Part shown: positions 1-10,780 of the stretch, piece by piece | Numbering within the stretch: the stretch's first letter is position 1 | Layout: each line of letters opens with the position of its first letter | Source of the DNA: Endomychus coccineus | Lineage: Eukaryota; Arthropoda; Insecta; Coleoptera; Endomychidae | Assembly (NCBI GenBank): GCA_958510875.1 | Contig: CAUEHT010000001.1 | Span: forward strand, 1,178,001-1,242,000 | Direction of reading: 5' to 3' | Length of the DNA stretch: 64,000 bases | Notes under the pieces: generated by a model | What the model saw: the letters and a program-made list of their open reading frames with translations, nothing else | What the model was told of the DNA's origin: nothing | Databases searched by the model: none | Made by a program: the position numbers and the translations under genes

Positions 1-227
1 CTCTAAAAGTCTTCTTGCTTTGCCTCTTGTTTAGTTTTGTTCGGTTTATCCATCTTTGTTCGCACGTTCAGCAAGGGCAGTAAACGTCCACCCCAGTAGA
101 GCCCCGTATGCTGGGGTAAGACTATATACTGCGGAGGTCGCCCAGTCCCATCTTCGACCTGTCCGGCTTGGGAGGCCTTACTGGGAGTCATTTGCGAGAC
201 TCCCGCCGGCATAGCTGTTAGATTCAT
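1..227 (-). CDS. Unrecognised ORF at the window edge, about 74 codons
   Basis: An open frame on the minus strand starts at 227 and stops at the left edge. It is hydrophilic and ends in a Lys/Gln-rich tail. I do not recognise the product. The segment is clearly more GC-rich than the AT-rich DNA to its right, and the plus strand just upstream of the start carries tandem CCTAACC units (about 292-305). Both hint at the 5' end of a mobile element, but no domain can be named. It could also be a chance ORF. Confidence 0.25.
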
Positions 228-317
228 TGCAGTTACTTAAGTCCCTCTATCAACGACAAGGTGTTATGACTCCTGGGAGGGGAGCAGGGAAACCTAACCT
301 AACCCACAAACATATTC

Positions 318-2897
318 TTGCACAAACTCAAGTACATAGGAATTGAAAGAATCACAAAACGAATTAGAAAGGTATGTACATCATGTACGTCATATTCTAC
401 AATAAACGTAGTAATTTTCAAGTTACGTAGCATTCATCTGACTGGATTCATTCTGATTTACAACAAAATCATAGTACAAGACTTTCAAAGTAATCGAATA
501 ATGTTATTTCAGTTACAATAAAGAGATATGTATGTAAATGTGTGGTGTATTATGTTTTAGGAACAGAAATTGTCATTTGACATTTTCAGCATAGATACAA
601 GGTAGGTGATACCATCTTACAACAATTGCTACCCCTTTGGGTCTGGTTAGATATGATTGTATTGGTCTAATAAAATTATAAGATCAATTTTACTAAAATG
701 GTTTATTTATAATAATAATTTAATTGATAAAACAACCAATACTATTGTGTGAATAATACATGAGACCTCGGGGCGGAAAATGATTCTATTGAATCTTTAA
801 CGATGTATACGTTTGACAAGATGTTTAAATTAACAATTGAAAAACTCTTCTTAAAGCTATAAAATTACTTCCCCTTTTTAATAAATGTTAATATGCAATA
901 AATCCATAACCTAAATATACAATAATTGATATAAGCTTTATAAATTACTACCAATTCAAAATGTAAATCTTAACTATTATTTATAAGCTATATACAATTT
1001 GCACCAATTGTATTCTTCAAAAATATGCTTCTATAGTATGTAATTACCCTCATAACATTGACTCCACTTACTCTTAAATACAATACCCTCCAATATCTTT
1101 AATTGAATGAATCATTTGAAACAACACTTAATTAGTTTGTATCGAACGATATTTACAGTGTTTGATTCCTTGATAATTATTCACTTTAACTATGTTTTGA
1201 ACTTGCACTAACTAGTTGGTTATGAATTTTGCAGAATTGAATGTGACGACTTATCCAAATCTTATTCCAATAATTCTAAGTACGCCAATGCCCTATATGA
1301 ACAATTTAACATTAGTATTTGAAATTGAATTAAATTCTGATTAATGAAACTATTGAAGTTGTAGGCTACTTGAATTAAACATTATTGTTCAACTAACACT
1401 GACTCGAAATTATGAAGTTAAAGAATAAATTACTTGAAAGATTTCAAATGATACGAACAATTACAATTGCATTTAAATTTATCAAATAGACTCACCAGCT
1501 AACTCGTAATTAATCTAGTTATGACAATACAGATTTGCTACCACTTGTCACAGTAATTCACATTACTACATATCACAAATTAATTGCACTGGATATGTTT
1601 CACCAAATTACTTATATGTAATTTGATTGAAATAACTTGAGAGAATGAATGATTCGATTTCGATCCCTTATATACATTTCCAGATCTCTTCAGTATCACC
1701 AACCAAATTTACCTCCCGTTGTAAACGTAATTGACGTTTTTATGCAAGAAATTAGATTGCGGATCGCGTAACATCACCTACTCGAGTTACATATCAAAAT
1801 GTAGCTAATTTTCCTCGGACTCTACTGAACAATTATAATCAACTTCCCATCATAAATAAACCCGTGAAATTGTCCGTAAGTTCTGCGTTTTAAATTTCAT
1901 AATTCGATGTTAATAATTCTGAATTATAGTTTGAACTGATTCTTAAGATGTTATGAACAGCCGGTTACTTTTTCACCAATGTGACTTCCAGGTTTTCGGA
2001 GATATAATCGAGTAAAGTTATGCAACTAATTATGTTCGATCTTACTTTACCTTTATTGATTTACTTCGATAAATGTTCTATACGTTAGCCAATTGTAGGT
2101 TTGATCGATCTCTTAAAGTCATTTGTTGTTTATGCTTTTCGATTTCTGTATATAAGCAACTACTACCGTTTTGGAAACACGTGGTTTCGAATTCCCCAAA
2201 TTGTTTATTAGAACCCCACTGTTGATTTCCCTTTATGATTCTTTGTAATTTGTTTATTTCTGGATAAATTGCTGACAACCTATTATTTATTCCAGTTGAT
2301 CGATGCTTCTATAAAACAACTACGATTCTCATGAAACTTCCTGAGTGCTCATCCACTATAACTCTGAATCTTTTAGCAATAATATTTTCACGATTGTTTA
2401 ACAATTGAGATAATGTTGTTAATTTAGTATGAGATCAGATTCCTGTTTACGTATGTCCTTCGTTGTATATGACACAACCCTTCGTTCGTAGATGTCGCTG
2501 CAAGTATAGATTCAATATAATCGATTTCCTTTCTGAATTTACCTAACGTAGATTTCACACCGTAACAAATTCGAAGATAATTGAAGACATCAGGGAAAGA
2601 ACGTGCTAAGTCACTTTGACAATAATTTTCAGGAGGGCGTTCTTTAGGTTGAAAACCCGAATGCTTCTATACGAATTTAATTTCCTCTAGACGCACTCGT
2701 TTAATAAATTATCCTACTGCTAGACAACACTGTCGCAAATGTTGGAACTCAAATTGCCATTTATTTCATTATTATTGAATAATATAGATGCAAAATACAT
2801 AAGATACGGGGAAAAACGGAATAAGTCAACTTAAAATATCCATTAAAATTATTTCAAGGCAACTAATTTAGCTAACTTCTCTTCTTATTTGCTTGGG
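318..2897. other. AT-rich stretch with no supported gene
   Basis: About 2.6 kb of AT-rich sequence. The short ORFs at 318-521 and 2078-2278 have no recognisable motif and look like chance frames. I saw no terminal repeats, RNA gene or coding fragment by translation. It may hold non-coding flank of the DUF7869-type gene that begins at 2898. Confidence 0.5.
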
Positions 2898-4794
2898 TTA
2901 TCTTCCTTGATACTGCCTTCTTTTTAAGTTCACTTTTCTCCCTAGTTTCCGTCTTTTTTTAACTTCTTTACTCTTCTTAGTTTTTCTTTTTGCATCTCTC
3001 TGCGGCAAGTTGTTGAAGTATTCTTGAGCGGCGGGGCAACTATACTTTTTCAGTTGTTGTAAGTCTTCATATTTTTCGAAGGGAATTGGAACCCTTTTTG
3101 AAAATATGAAAAACATTATTATTATTATTATTATAGTATAGAAAAAAAACATGTACCGTTATAAGCTCTCATGGGGTACAGAAATTCGTTTGGTGCGAGT
3201 AATGGCCTTTTAATCTCCTTTCCCTGCTTCACCACAGATGATACCCAAGCACCATTGAAGGTATCGCGATGAAAAACGTTTTTGGATGCCCCCTTTTCAC
3301 TTCTAATTCTCTTATTGGTCTTGACAAAAATGGACACTTCTTTGGGTACAATGGGTCTAGGAACTCACTCCAGTTTCTCTCCATACTTTGGTCGACTTCT
3401 TCAACTTTGAAGGGTGAAGGTTTCTGTCGAGCGCTTCTAAATGTTTGGATCCAATCTTCGGGTAGCTCAGTTCTAGTTTTGCAGTTAATGAGGCCCATAT
3501 TTTTGTCGCACTCCATATATGAGTGGCCTCGTATAGGAAATATTACCTTGACTGTTTCAAATCTTGCAAACACATGCACAAGATAATGGAGATACCGGAT
3601 TAGCGTGAAGTTTTTGTTTTGCCCTCCACAAGAATCGCGAAATATTGTAAGATATTTCACATCTTGTGGAAGGAAATGCATCACATAGTCATGTAGAAAT
3701 GAGCATACATCATTTGCTCCCTTTTTAGCCACGTCTTCTGTATAAGTGTAAAAAACAGAATCAGCATCAGACAGTCTATGGATGTTGAAAGAATAAAAAG
3801 AGAGTTGTCGTTTATAGTATACGTCATTCGTGGTGATGTTAGGCAATGGGAGGTTTTTCTGAAAGTCCATGCAAACAGCTTCAGCATCCACATTCTTCCT
3901 ACTGTGATATCGACTGGTTCTTTTCCTTACATGAAACGTTTCAGCTATTTTTTTATGCACTTTATTTTCAATCGTTATTCTGCGTAGTTCATTGTTAATT
4001 TTATCTTTCTCTTCTACAGTTAGGGTTTCAGAGAGCTTTGATCCAAAAACTTTGAGTGTAGCATTAAATTCATCACAAGAACTGCAAGTGTCAGACCTCG
4101 GAAAACCAAAAGCAATGTTAAATTTTGTGGTAAAGAAGGTTCTATAGGTTTCATACCAGACGGGTTTACGTGCATACTTTTCTTTGTATAAATTGTACAT
4201 TTTGGTAACGTTAAGTTCCTCTGGTAGATACAGTTTCTTGGTCTTTTTCTTGCAATAGTGACTAGTCCTACCTTTAAAAGAAGCAATGTGAGTGCAAACT
4301 TCCTGTTCTGATTGTTCTGAAAGTTTTCGGAACTTTGAGGTATGCTTTCCTCTTCCATCTGTAGGAGCCGCTCCATTTAGTTGTAATGACTTTTGAATTG
4401 TTGTCAGCCTTCTCCTTGTTACACCATGTATTGCAATAGAAGCATTAGCACAAACAGGAACCTCAGTAACTGCATTGCCCTGTAAAAATCGTATTTTATA
4501 GTAAAAAGAAGCGGCGCGAGGTATGCCATTTTCTGCAGGAAGCCTGGGTCTTCTCGTAATAACGGGTGCAACAGATATTAAATCGGATAGGTACGCACTT
4601 TGTTCGTTCTATGAGTGCATATTATTAAAGTTCTTGAGTATCTTTGACCTCTCTTCGGGAAGTATAACCTCAAAACATTTCAATCGCTTGCTGTGGCAAT
4701 CAGGACCTTCTTCGTGCGATTGAAGACGTAGTTTTTCATTTACCTCTGTTACTCGACCCGTTGGTTTCCTTTTTTGTAACCAACTCCCGCCCAA
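2898..4794 (-). pseudogene. DUF7869-type transposase-like gene, copy 1 (nearly full length, broken)
   Basis: The frame runs from 4794 down to 2898. It begins with a short Cys/His region (LQSHEEGPDC) and a segment ending LPEERSKILKNF, followed by an in-frame TAG near 4607. It then stays open through THIASFKGRTSHYCKKK, the Cys pair SDTCSSCDEF, MDFQKNLPLPN, the acidic motif FRDSCGGQNKNFT and RGHSYMECDKNMG. Near 3290 the frame shifts to one reading DTFNGAWVSSVVKQGKEIKR. A C-terminal basic tail (YEDLQQLKKYSCPAAQEYF) lies beyond a short A/T-rich, probably intronic, stretch at about 3094-3156. I believe this family is annotated DUF7869. The spaced D, D and H/D motifs resemble an RNase H-fold transposase, but that role is inferred. 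One stop and one frameshift make this copy inactive. Two further copies lie at 33.3 kb and 41 kb. Confidence 0.7.
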
Positions 4795-5216
4795 ATGACT
4801 AATTCTGGTGGAAGATTAGTTGTCCCCTAAGGTTACGGTATGGTCATGTACCTTAGCAGACCTGCCTGGGTTTCTTACAAGTAAGAAGGTCAGAGTTCTT
4901 CTAGTTTAGTTTTGTGGTTGGTATTTGAGAGATGCTCTTCCTACAAAAGAATAATGTCTTTGTCTTGAATAAAATGATGACAAACCTTTGTAGCTATTTA
5001 TTAACAGAAATAAATCATTAACTATTTACAATATTATATACAATTATCAACAATCAAAATATCTATACAGTGTTTCCTCTGGAAATGACAACATTTATAA
5101 GACAGTGATATTCGGTCATTCCTATTTCCTTGATCCGATTTTCACTTCTAAATGTATCCTCGGATCGGGCAACGCTTCGGCAAGCGCGGATACATTTCCG
5201 GTGACAGGCAACGGAC

Positions 5217-5978
5217 TTATAACGTTCCGACGAAGCCTGCCTTGGCGTCGGACGTTCGGGCGTTTCCCGAAAATGCCTTCTGGCATCCACAATCCTTGGA
5301 TAACACGCCTTGTTTTCCGCATTGGGAACAAAATTTTCTAAAGGAACCCCTGCATTGGAACCGCCTGTGTCCTTTCCCTCCACATCTCCAACATAGCTCC
5401 TGGGCCCTGGATCCCGTGGGAGAAAGAATCATGTTGATATCGCGAGGCGGGTTGGTGTCTTTCGGTACCTTGGACGTCGCTTTAGTATGCACCAGTTCTT
5501 GCTCTACAATTTCATATTCCTCACATAATCGGATCAATTCGGCGAGAGAAGTAAAATCCCTGGGCCGTACATATTGTCTCACATCCGGGCGGAGATTTTT
5601 ATAAATCCTTGATAATTCTTCGGTTTTCGACAATACTTGTCCACGCCTGCATAAAGTTTGCAGAGCAATCACGTAGTCCTTAGAGGACTCTTGCGGAGCC
5701 TGAACCCTTTTTATAATGGAATCCAGGATGTCTCGGCGATAGTTTGTCGGTAGAAAATACAATTCGAAATCGGTAATGAAGTCATCCCACGTGACCCATT
5801 GTCGGTTATTATACCGGTACCACAATAAAGCTTGCCCTCTCAGCACTTCCGGTAATACATGAAGACAATCTGTATCCTCAATTCCGTACGAGTCTTTCAA
5901 TTCGGAAAATCGTTCCAGGAATTCTAAACTATCCTTCTTTCCTTCAAAATGCAAACCCCATTTTCGCACCTGGTCCAT
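5217..5978 (-). CDS. gag: Gag-like protein with one CCHC zinc knuckle, isolated
   Basis: A 253-codon ORF is open from its Met at 5978 to 5217. The first 150 residues match a retrotransposon capsid pattern (LRGQALLWYRYNNRQW, FELYFLPTNYRRDILD, YIVL-like helices). Residues around 193-206 are a CCHC knuckle, CWRCGGKGHRRFQC. A second unit, CSQCGKQGVLSKDC, has Val where the zinc-binding His should be. The relative at 12.9-13.1 kb shows the same loss. Base composition is richer in GC than the flanks. No protease, RT, integrase or LTR is seen next to it, so it is either a fragment of a gypsy-like element or a retained single gag. A second frame at 5063-5383 may carry the original C-terminus after a frameshift. 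The gag assignment is strong; function is unknown. Confidence 0.72.
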   Translation of the reverse strand: MDQVRKWGLHFEGKKDSLEFLERFSELKDSYGIEDTDCLHVLPEVLRGQALLWYRYNNRQWVTWDDFITDFELYFLPTNYRRDILDSIIKRVQAPQESSKDYVIALQTLCRRGQVLSKTEELSRIYKNLRPDVRQYVRPRDFTSLAELIRLCEEYEIVEQELVHTKATSKVPKDTNPPRDINMILSPTGSRAQELCWRCGGKGHRRFQCRGSFRKFCSQCGKQGVLSKDCGCQKAFSGNARTSDAKAGFVGTL

Positions 5979-5984
5979 GAGCTT

Positions 5985-7198
5985 AGATCGATCCCTGTTG
6001 TCAGCACGCGGAATACAATAATTCTACTAACCTAGTCGGTGAACGCCATAAAACAATCTGACTTAACACGTTCTTTTCTTGAAGCGTTCGGACTACTCAC
6101 GTTTCTTTCCTGTATACGGTTTACAAACGTATTAATATCTCCTGACCCGACACATTCTTCCCCAGTACAAATATACCATGTGATAGCATAGCCCGGCAGC
6201 CAAAAGCTGACATGGAAATCGCGATTTGAGGCAAAATGTGACTTAACACGTTCTTTCCCTGAGGTCTTCAATTATGGTTAAATGAAATGAAATCAAGTAA
6301 GATCAAGATGTATACAAGAGTATTTCATATATTGTTGTATATAAAAGCAATGCATGCAATTCATCTTGTATGATTTTATACATCTGTCAGTTGCTGGGAG
6401 AATTTTACCAAAATGTATCAAGGCCTATTATACGGATGCTGATATTCTACGAAATGATCATAAAAGTGTTCAGCAATGAATTTGGTACCACAAGGCATTC
6501 TTTCAACAGAATATACATCATTTTAAGGATATTATACAACATTACGACAGGTAACGGGAAAGCTTACAAAGGCTAGATCGTACAGTTTTAATACTAACAA
6601 CTGAGCTTTGCAAATGCATATATAACAAGAATCAAGGTAGGATGAAAGTTCAATGCTTCCACTTACTCTGTTATTCCTGGCATTATATCCGATTGGAAGC
6701 TGAAAACAGAAAAAATGCTTCCTCAACGGGTATTAGTTTTTTTTAAGATACCTTCCTCTGAGAGTCAAAGTAGCATTAGAAATCATATAAAGAACTACTT
6801 GAGTGATGTACAAAAAAAAATGAATTGCATTTTCAATTTAAATAATAAACTTTACCTCTGATCTATTGTTTTATATTTCTCATCTCAGTAATTATTATAA
6901 TATGGCCTTGGTTAACAAGACAGTTATTCATTTAATTATTACATCATTCAACAGAATAAAAACTGAGTTGTTGGAAATAGAATGTAGGTAATTTTAATGC
7001 GTACAGAGATGATAAACTGTTTTCTATAAGGTACCTTCCTCTGCTTACTTTAAATAAGTAGTTGTAGTAAATATAAGTAGGTACTTTCGAAGAAATAGAG
7101 TTACCTTAATTCAAAGGATCAAGGAAAATGATACTCGATTAACATTGATAAGTAAATACACAGTTCAAATAACTGTTGGTAGTAAGTTTATGTGGATT
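5985..7198. other. No gene seen; short direct repeat upstream of gag
   Basis: The sequence GACTTAACACGTTCTTT occurs twice, near 6059 and 6239, about 180 bp apart, just upstream of the gag start. It may belong to the leader of that retroelement. The rest is AT-rich with only short ORFs that I could not match to anything. Confidence 0.4.
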
Positions 7199-7610
7199 CT
7201 TTGTTAAAGTCCTGGTGATTTTTGAACATGTTGATAGAGTGTGCTTCAGTCAATGAACTAAATAAATTTGTATTCTCTTTTGTACGGAGATCAATGATTC
7301 AAAGACATCTTAGTTTTGAAAAAGTAGAGTTGTAATATATTGATTTGTTGTATAGTATTTAAGGAGCCAAGCGGTAGTCGAGCGACTATATTTTATAAGC
7401 TTTCTTTCTTAAAGTGCCAATGATTTTTGAAGAAGTCAATGAACTAATTAAATTTGTATTCTCCTTTGAACGAAGGTGAATTATTCAAAGATAATTTAGG
7501 TTTGAAAAAGTAGAGTTACAATATTTTAATTTGTTGTATAGTATTCTAGGAGCCAAGTTCTTTTAAATCCAACCAAGTAGTAGAACGAGTGTATTTTTTA
7601 CAAGCATTTT
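7199..7610 (+). repeat. Two-copy diverged tandem repeat, unit about 200 bp
   Basis: Two adjacent copies (about 7199-7400 and 7401-7610) share ordered blocks: GTCAATGAACTAA, AAATTTGTATTCTC, TTTGAAAAAGTAGAGTT, ATTTGTTGTATAGTAT and AGGAGCCAAG. The copies differ by many substitutions and small indels, so the duplication is old. No coding potential is seen. Confidence 0.75.
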
Positions 7611-7920
7611 CTTTTGCAATACTTCAAGCTTCACTAAATTATATAACCTACAACTGACAAAGTGACGTACGTCAAAAATTCAAGAGAGTACTTTAGAACT
7701 ACAACTTCGGCTAAGATTTGACTCGATTCTAATTTTATACTCTTCTATGAGTAGCGACTACTCTCTTTAGGCATAGAATAACACGTGCTAAAAGTAAATC
7801 ATTCTATGAGCGCGTACTACTCTATATAGCCTACAACTATCAAAGTAACGTCTGTCAGAGTGACAACCCAAAGGTGCCCATACACTCGACCTGTGGAGGA
7901 CCACGTACTATCCGACTAAA
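7611..7920. other. No gene seen; local repeated blocks
   Basis: About 300 bp with two similar blocks, TCTATGAGTAGCGACTACTCT near 7744 and TCTATGAGCGCGTACTACTCT near 7803. Related blocks (CTACAACTGACAAAGTGACGT and CTACAACTATCAAAGTAACGT) lie near 7650 and 7832. This may be a small non-autonomous repeat; its ends were not found. Confidence 0.3.
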
Positions 7921-8107
7921 CTAAAGTAAAGTCTCCATCTCGCTATTCACCAACATCGATTTTCCACCATCGGCTTCAAAAGTTACTGGTTTGTTGGAAC
8001 ACTTTGGTGCTTTCTTGTTAAGAAAGTTGATTTTGGCCTGAAGATCATGGTAATCATCACCAAGTTTAGCAACAGTATAGTTTGGTGGAACTATGTCATT
8101 AGAATTC
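7921..8107 (-). pseudogene. Unknown reading frame, downstream part (split by the LTR element)
   Basis: Minus-strand codons from the LTR boundary down to the stop at 7921 read NSNDIVPPNYTVAKLGDDY, then a Lys-rich stretch ending SEMETLL. The part of the open frame that lies inside the LTR is a shadow. Joining this piece to the DNA beyond the other LTR (16204 upward), and counting the 4-bp duplication AATT once, keeps the frame open across the junction. I do not recognise the product. Confidence 0.55.
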
Positions 8108-10149
8108 ATAACGTTACCTTGTCGCTTTTCGGTAAATTGCTTACTGCGTAAGCTTCGAATCCTCGGGCGCCAGATTTTTCCCAAAGGTTTACTCTTTTTG
8201 AGGACTTCTGCTAGGGTCCTCTCCACAAGGCTTGTCACTATGCTATCTAAAGATAGCCTTGTCCCTAGGGTAGCTACAGTGAAGTATAACCAGAGTCCAA
8301 TGGGCAGAAAACAGTATCGAAATTGTAGGCTTTAATTACAATTGATACCTGGTTATAACTTAGCTCGTTAAAGATGGAGCAGAAATAATTTAATAAAACA
8401 GGGAATTCCAAATATTAAAATATATAATGATTTTAAAAAGTACACTTTCAGAATAATCAATTTAAATGCAATTGAACGGTATTATTTCACAAAATTACAC
8501 CCAGACGGAAAATGTAATGAAGCTCAAACGGTAAATGAAAACTGTTTCAAGAAATCAACTCTACGATAAGTCCGGTCACTAAATTCCATTCAGCGGTACG
8601 GGATCGGTTAATGAATGATCCAGAATGATCAATTTGCGGAAAAGTACGAATCAAACAGGTCTCAGCGTAATGAGCGGTATGCGGTAAATTTTAGATAACA
8701 GCACTAATAAATGAAATGTTCAAATCACACTACGATATATTCGGTTATTAATTCGGTTGGTTCGGAAAATATTGTTTGCACTAGTTTTCCGATTGTACGA
8801 TATCAGATTTTACTATGTTTCGGTTAATTACTCTAATTGAGCTTATTCTGTCATCTCACCCACCCTTGTACTAACTTTCACGGAGTACCCGGTAATTGTG
8901 TGACAGTGTTAGATTTTATACACTTTACAGATTCGGAACCTAAACAATTAGGGCTTATACTTCCGGTATCAACACAGTGTGCACAAACCCTAATTATCTT
9001 ATCTGCAATAACCCCTATATCCACGGCCGAGGACTTCTCACAGTATTAAGGGAATTATTACGATTCTCAATCGTCACACAATCACACAACCACCCTCAGC
9101 TTATACTTCCGGTATCAGCACGGCGTGCACAAATTGTTGGCGGTTTGGTCGTCTATGATATACTTATACTTCCGGTATCAGCACGGCGTGCACAAATATA
9201 CCCAAAGACGCCCCTGTCGTTCAAACATACACACTCTATACACACTACACAATTACTTGAATATTTCAATTCACGCGCGAATTCAAATCGTGCGCGATTC
9301 GACCTATGATAAACTAGGGTAAACTCAAATTCACCAATTCAAATTACTGAATACTACGGAACTCAGGTATTGTACAAACGTTCACCAATTACAATAACAA
9401 TCATAAATTACGGAAATCAATATATCGTAATGCTCAAAATATAAACTTATTTGCTATCATTTACCTTCTGAAACAATTCACTTGCACGGAAAACTATTAT
9501 TAATTCACAGTTTTAAATATCTGACTCACACTCGAATAAATTAAAAAAAAACACTAGAGAGCTACTTTACTGATCAAAATCAAAAACACACAAGAGCTAC
9601 TTCACTGAATGAAAATCAAAAACACAAGAGAGAGACCTTTCTACTGTCACGGCTTTTATATGTTTTCCGAGGTTCTGGACAGGTCCGCTTCACCAATTCC
9701 TTATTTTGTGCCGAGGATTTTTTACTTATGCCCCGAACAATGATTAAAAGTGACGCTACTTTTTAGATCTAAAATTCGCGCTCATGATATCACACCAGTT
9801 CTTCCCGGCGGAGTAAACAAGTGTTATCGGAGTTTTTAGGTTGTTCGCCCATTTTATACATAAGGCTGCACAAAGTTTGGTGTCTTAACTGGCCAGACCC
9901 CTGTTTTTGCAACATATTTTTTCGGAATGAAATGCAATTTTGAACGGGCATGAATTAGATTCATATATTTGAATAATTATACTTATTTGAAATTACGGAG
10001 ATTTAGAAAAGTGACAATCACGGAATGCACATTCGGAATTCATTCATATCTATTGAAATAATGAACGGTTCAAACTGAAATTACATGTAACATCCGTATT
10101 TATTGCCTGATCTAAATTAAATAATCTTTCGAAATTTAAGCTTCGTTAC
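8107..10149 (-). repeat. 3' LTR of the gypsy-like element
   Basis: This copy matches 14218-16199 along its whole length. It is the downstream LTR because the polypurine tract abuts its right edge. It is about 61 bp longer than its partner because a block near 9100-9200 is duplicated. No coding region inside is credible; the ORFs at 8837-9322 are chance frames that recur in the partner LTR. Confidence 0.9.
9098..9200 (+). repeat. Tandem duplication inside the 3' LTR
   Basis: The block CTTATACTTCCGGTATCAGC followed by ACGGCGTGCACAAAT occurs twice here (starting about 9100 and 9163) but once at the matching site of the other LTR (about 15210). A more diverged unit (GGTATCAACACAGTGTGCAC) lies upstream in both LTRs near 8967 and 15077. 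The repeated unit may be a regulatory array, as LTR enhancers often are; that role is inference. Confidence 0.8.
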
Positions 10150-10158
10150 ATCCCCCCC
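10150..10158 (-). other. Polypurine tract of the LTR element
   Basis: On the minus strand the bases AGGGGGGGA lie directly 5' of the LTR start TGTAACG. This is the expected place and composition for the plus-strand DNA primer of an LTR retrotransposon, and it fixes the element's orientation as minus. Confidence 0.85.
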
Positions 10159-10259
10159 TAAGTTCGGTTAAAAATGAAAGAATCTGATTCTTTCATTTTT
10201 CAATTCTCATTCGAGAATTCATACGAAAAAAAAAATCTAATACAAAGGTAAGATACCCT

Positions 10260-10780
10260 AACCTGACGTTAAAACTTGAATTTCCTTCGTCGGGAACATC
10301 GCGGAATAGCAATATCTTACTTGGAACATAAAATGAAAATTCTGCTGCTGAACGGAGGACTTCTTTCTCGGAACGGGCACTTGACACATCTTCGGAAGGG
10401 AATCTTGAAGATTTCTTTGGAATGGCCAACTCCTTCTTCGGAATAGAAAACTTAAAACCTCTTCAGATCGGAAAACTTCTCCTTCAGAATGGAAGACTGA
10501 CTTCTTCTTCGGGTCGGACAACTTGAAACTTCTTCTGCACGGAAAACAAAACTTCTTCTTTAAAACGGGAAAACTTAAAACTTCTTCTTCTTCGGAATGG
10601 AACTCAAAACTTCTTCTTCATAAACTTGAAGACTTCTTCTTCTTTGGAATGGAAAATCTCAAAACATCTTCCTCGGGCCGGACAACTTAAAACGTCTTCG
10701 GAATGGAACATTTCTTCTTCGGAAACTTGAGGATGTCTTCTTCTATGGAACGGAAACTTCTTATCATTTTGTTGACATGG
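10260..10780 (-). repeat. Degenerate tandem repeat rich in CTTCTTC / GGAATGGAA
   Basis: About 500 bp is built from variants of a 30-45 bp unit that reads, on the plus strand, roughly GGAATGGAAAACTT then AAAACTTCTTCTTC. The array lies between the last ORF and the polypurine tract and forms the Glu/Lys/Phe-rich C-terminus of that ORF. It probably grew by slippage during reverse transcription or replication. Confidence 0.75.

Noticed and set aside
3113..3134. TTA microsatellite as a LINE tail
   Set aside because: It falls inside the probable intron of the DUF7869-type gene and no LINE coding is next to it.
3269..3586. 105-codon plus-strand ORF
   Set aside because: It is the reverse of the DUF7869-type frame and shows no motif of its own.
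8837..9322. Plus-strand ORFs in the LTR (and their copies at 14947-15356) as coding
   Set aside because: They recur only because the LTR is duplicated, carry no motif, run against the element's direction and are altered by the 61-bp duplication.
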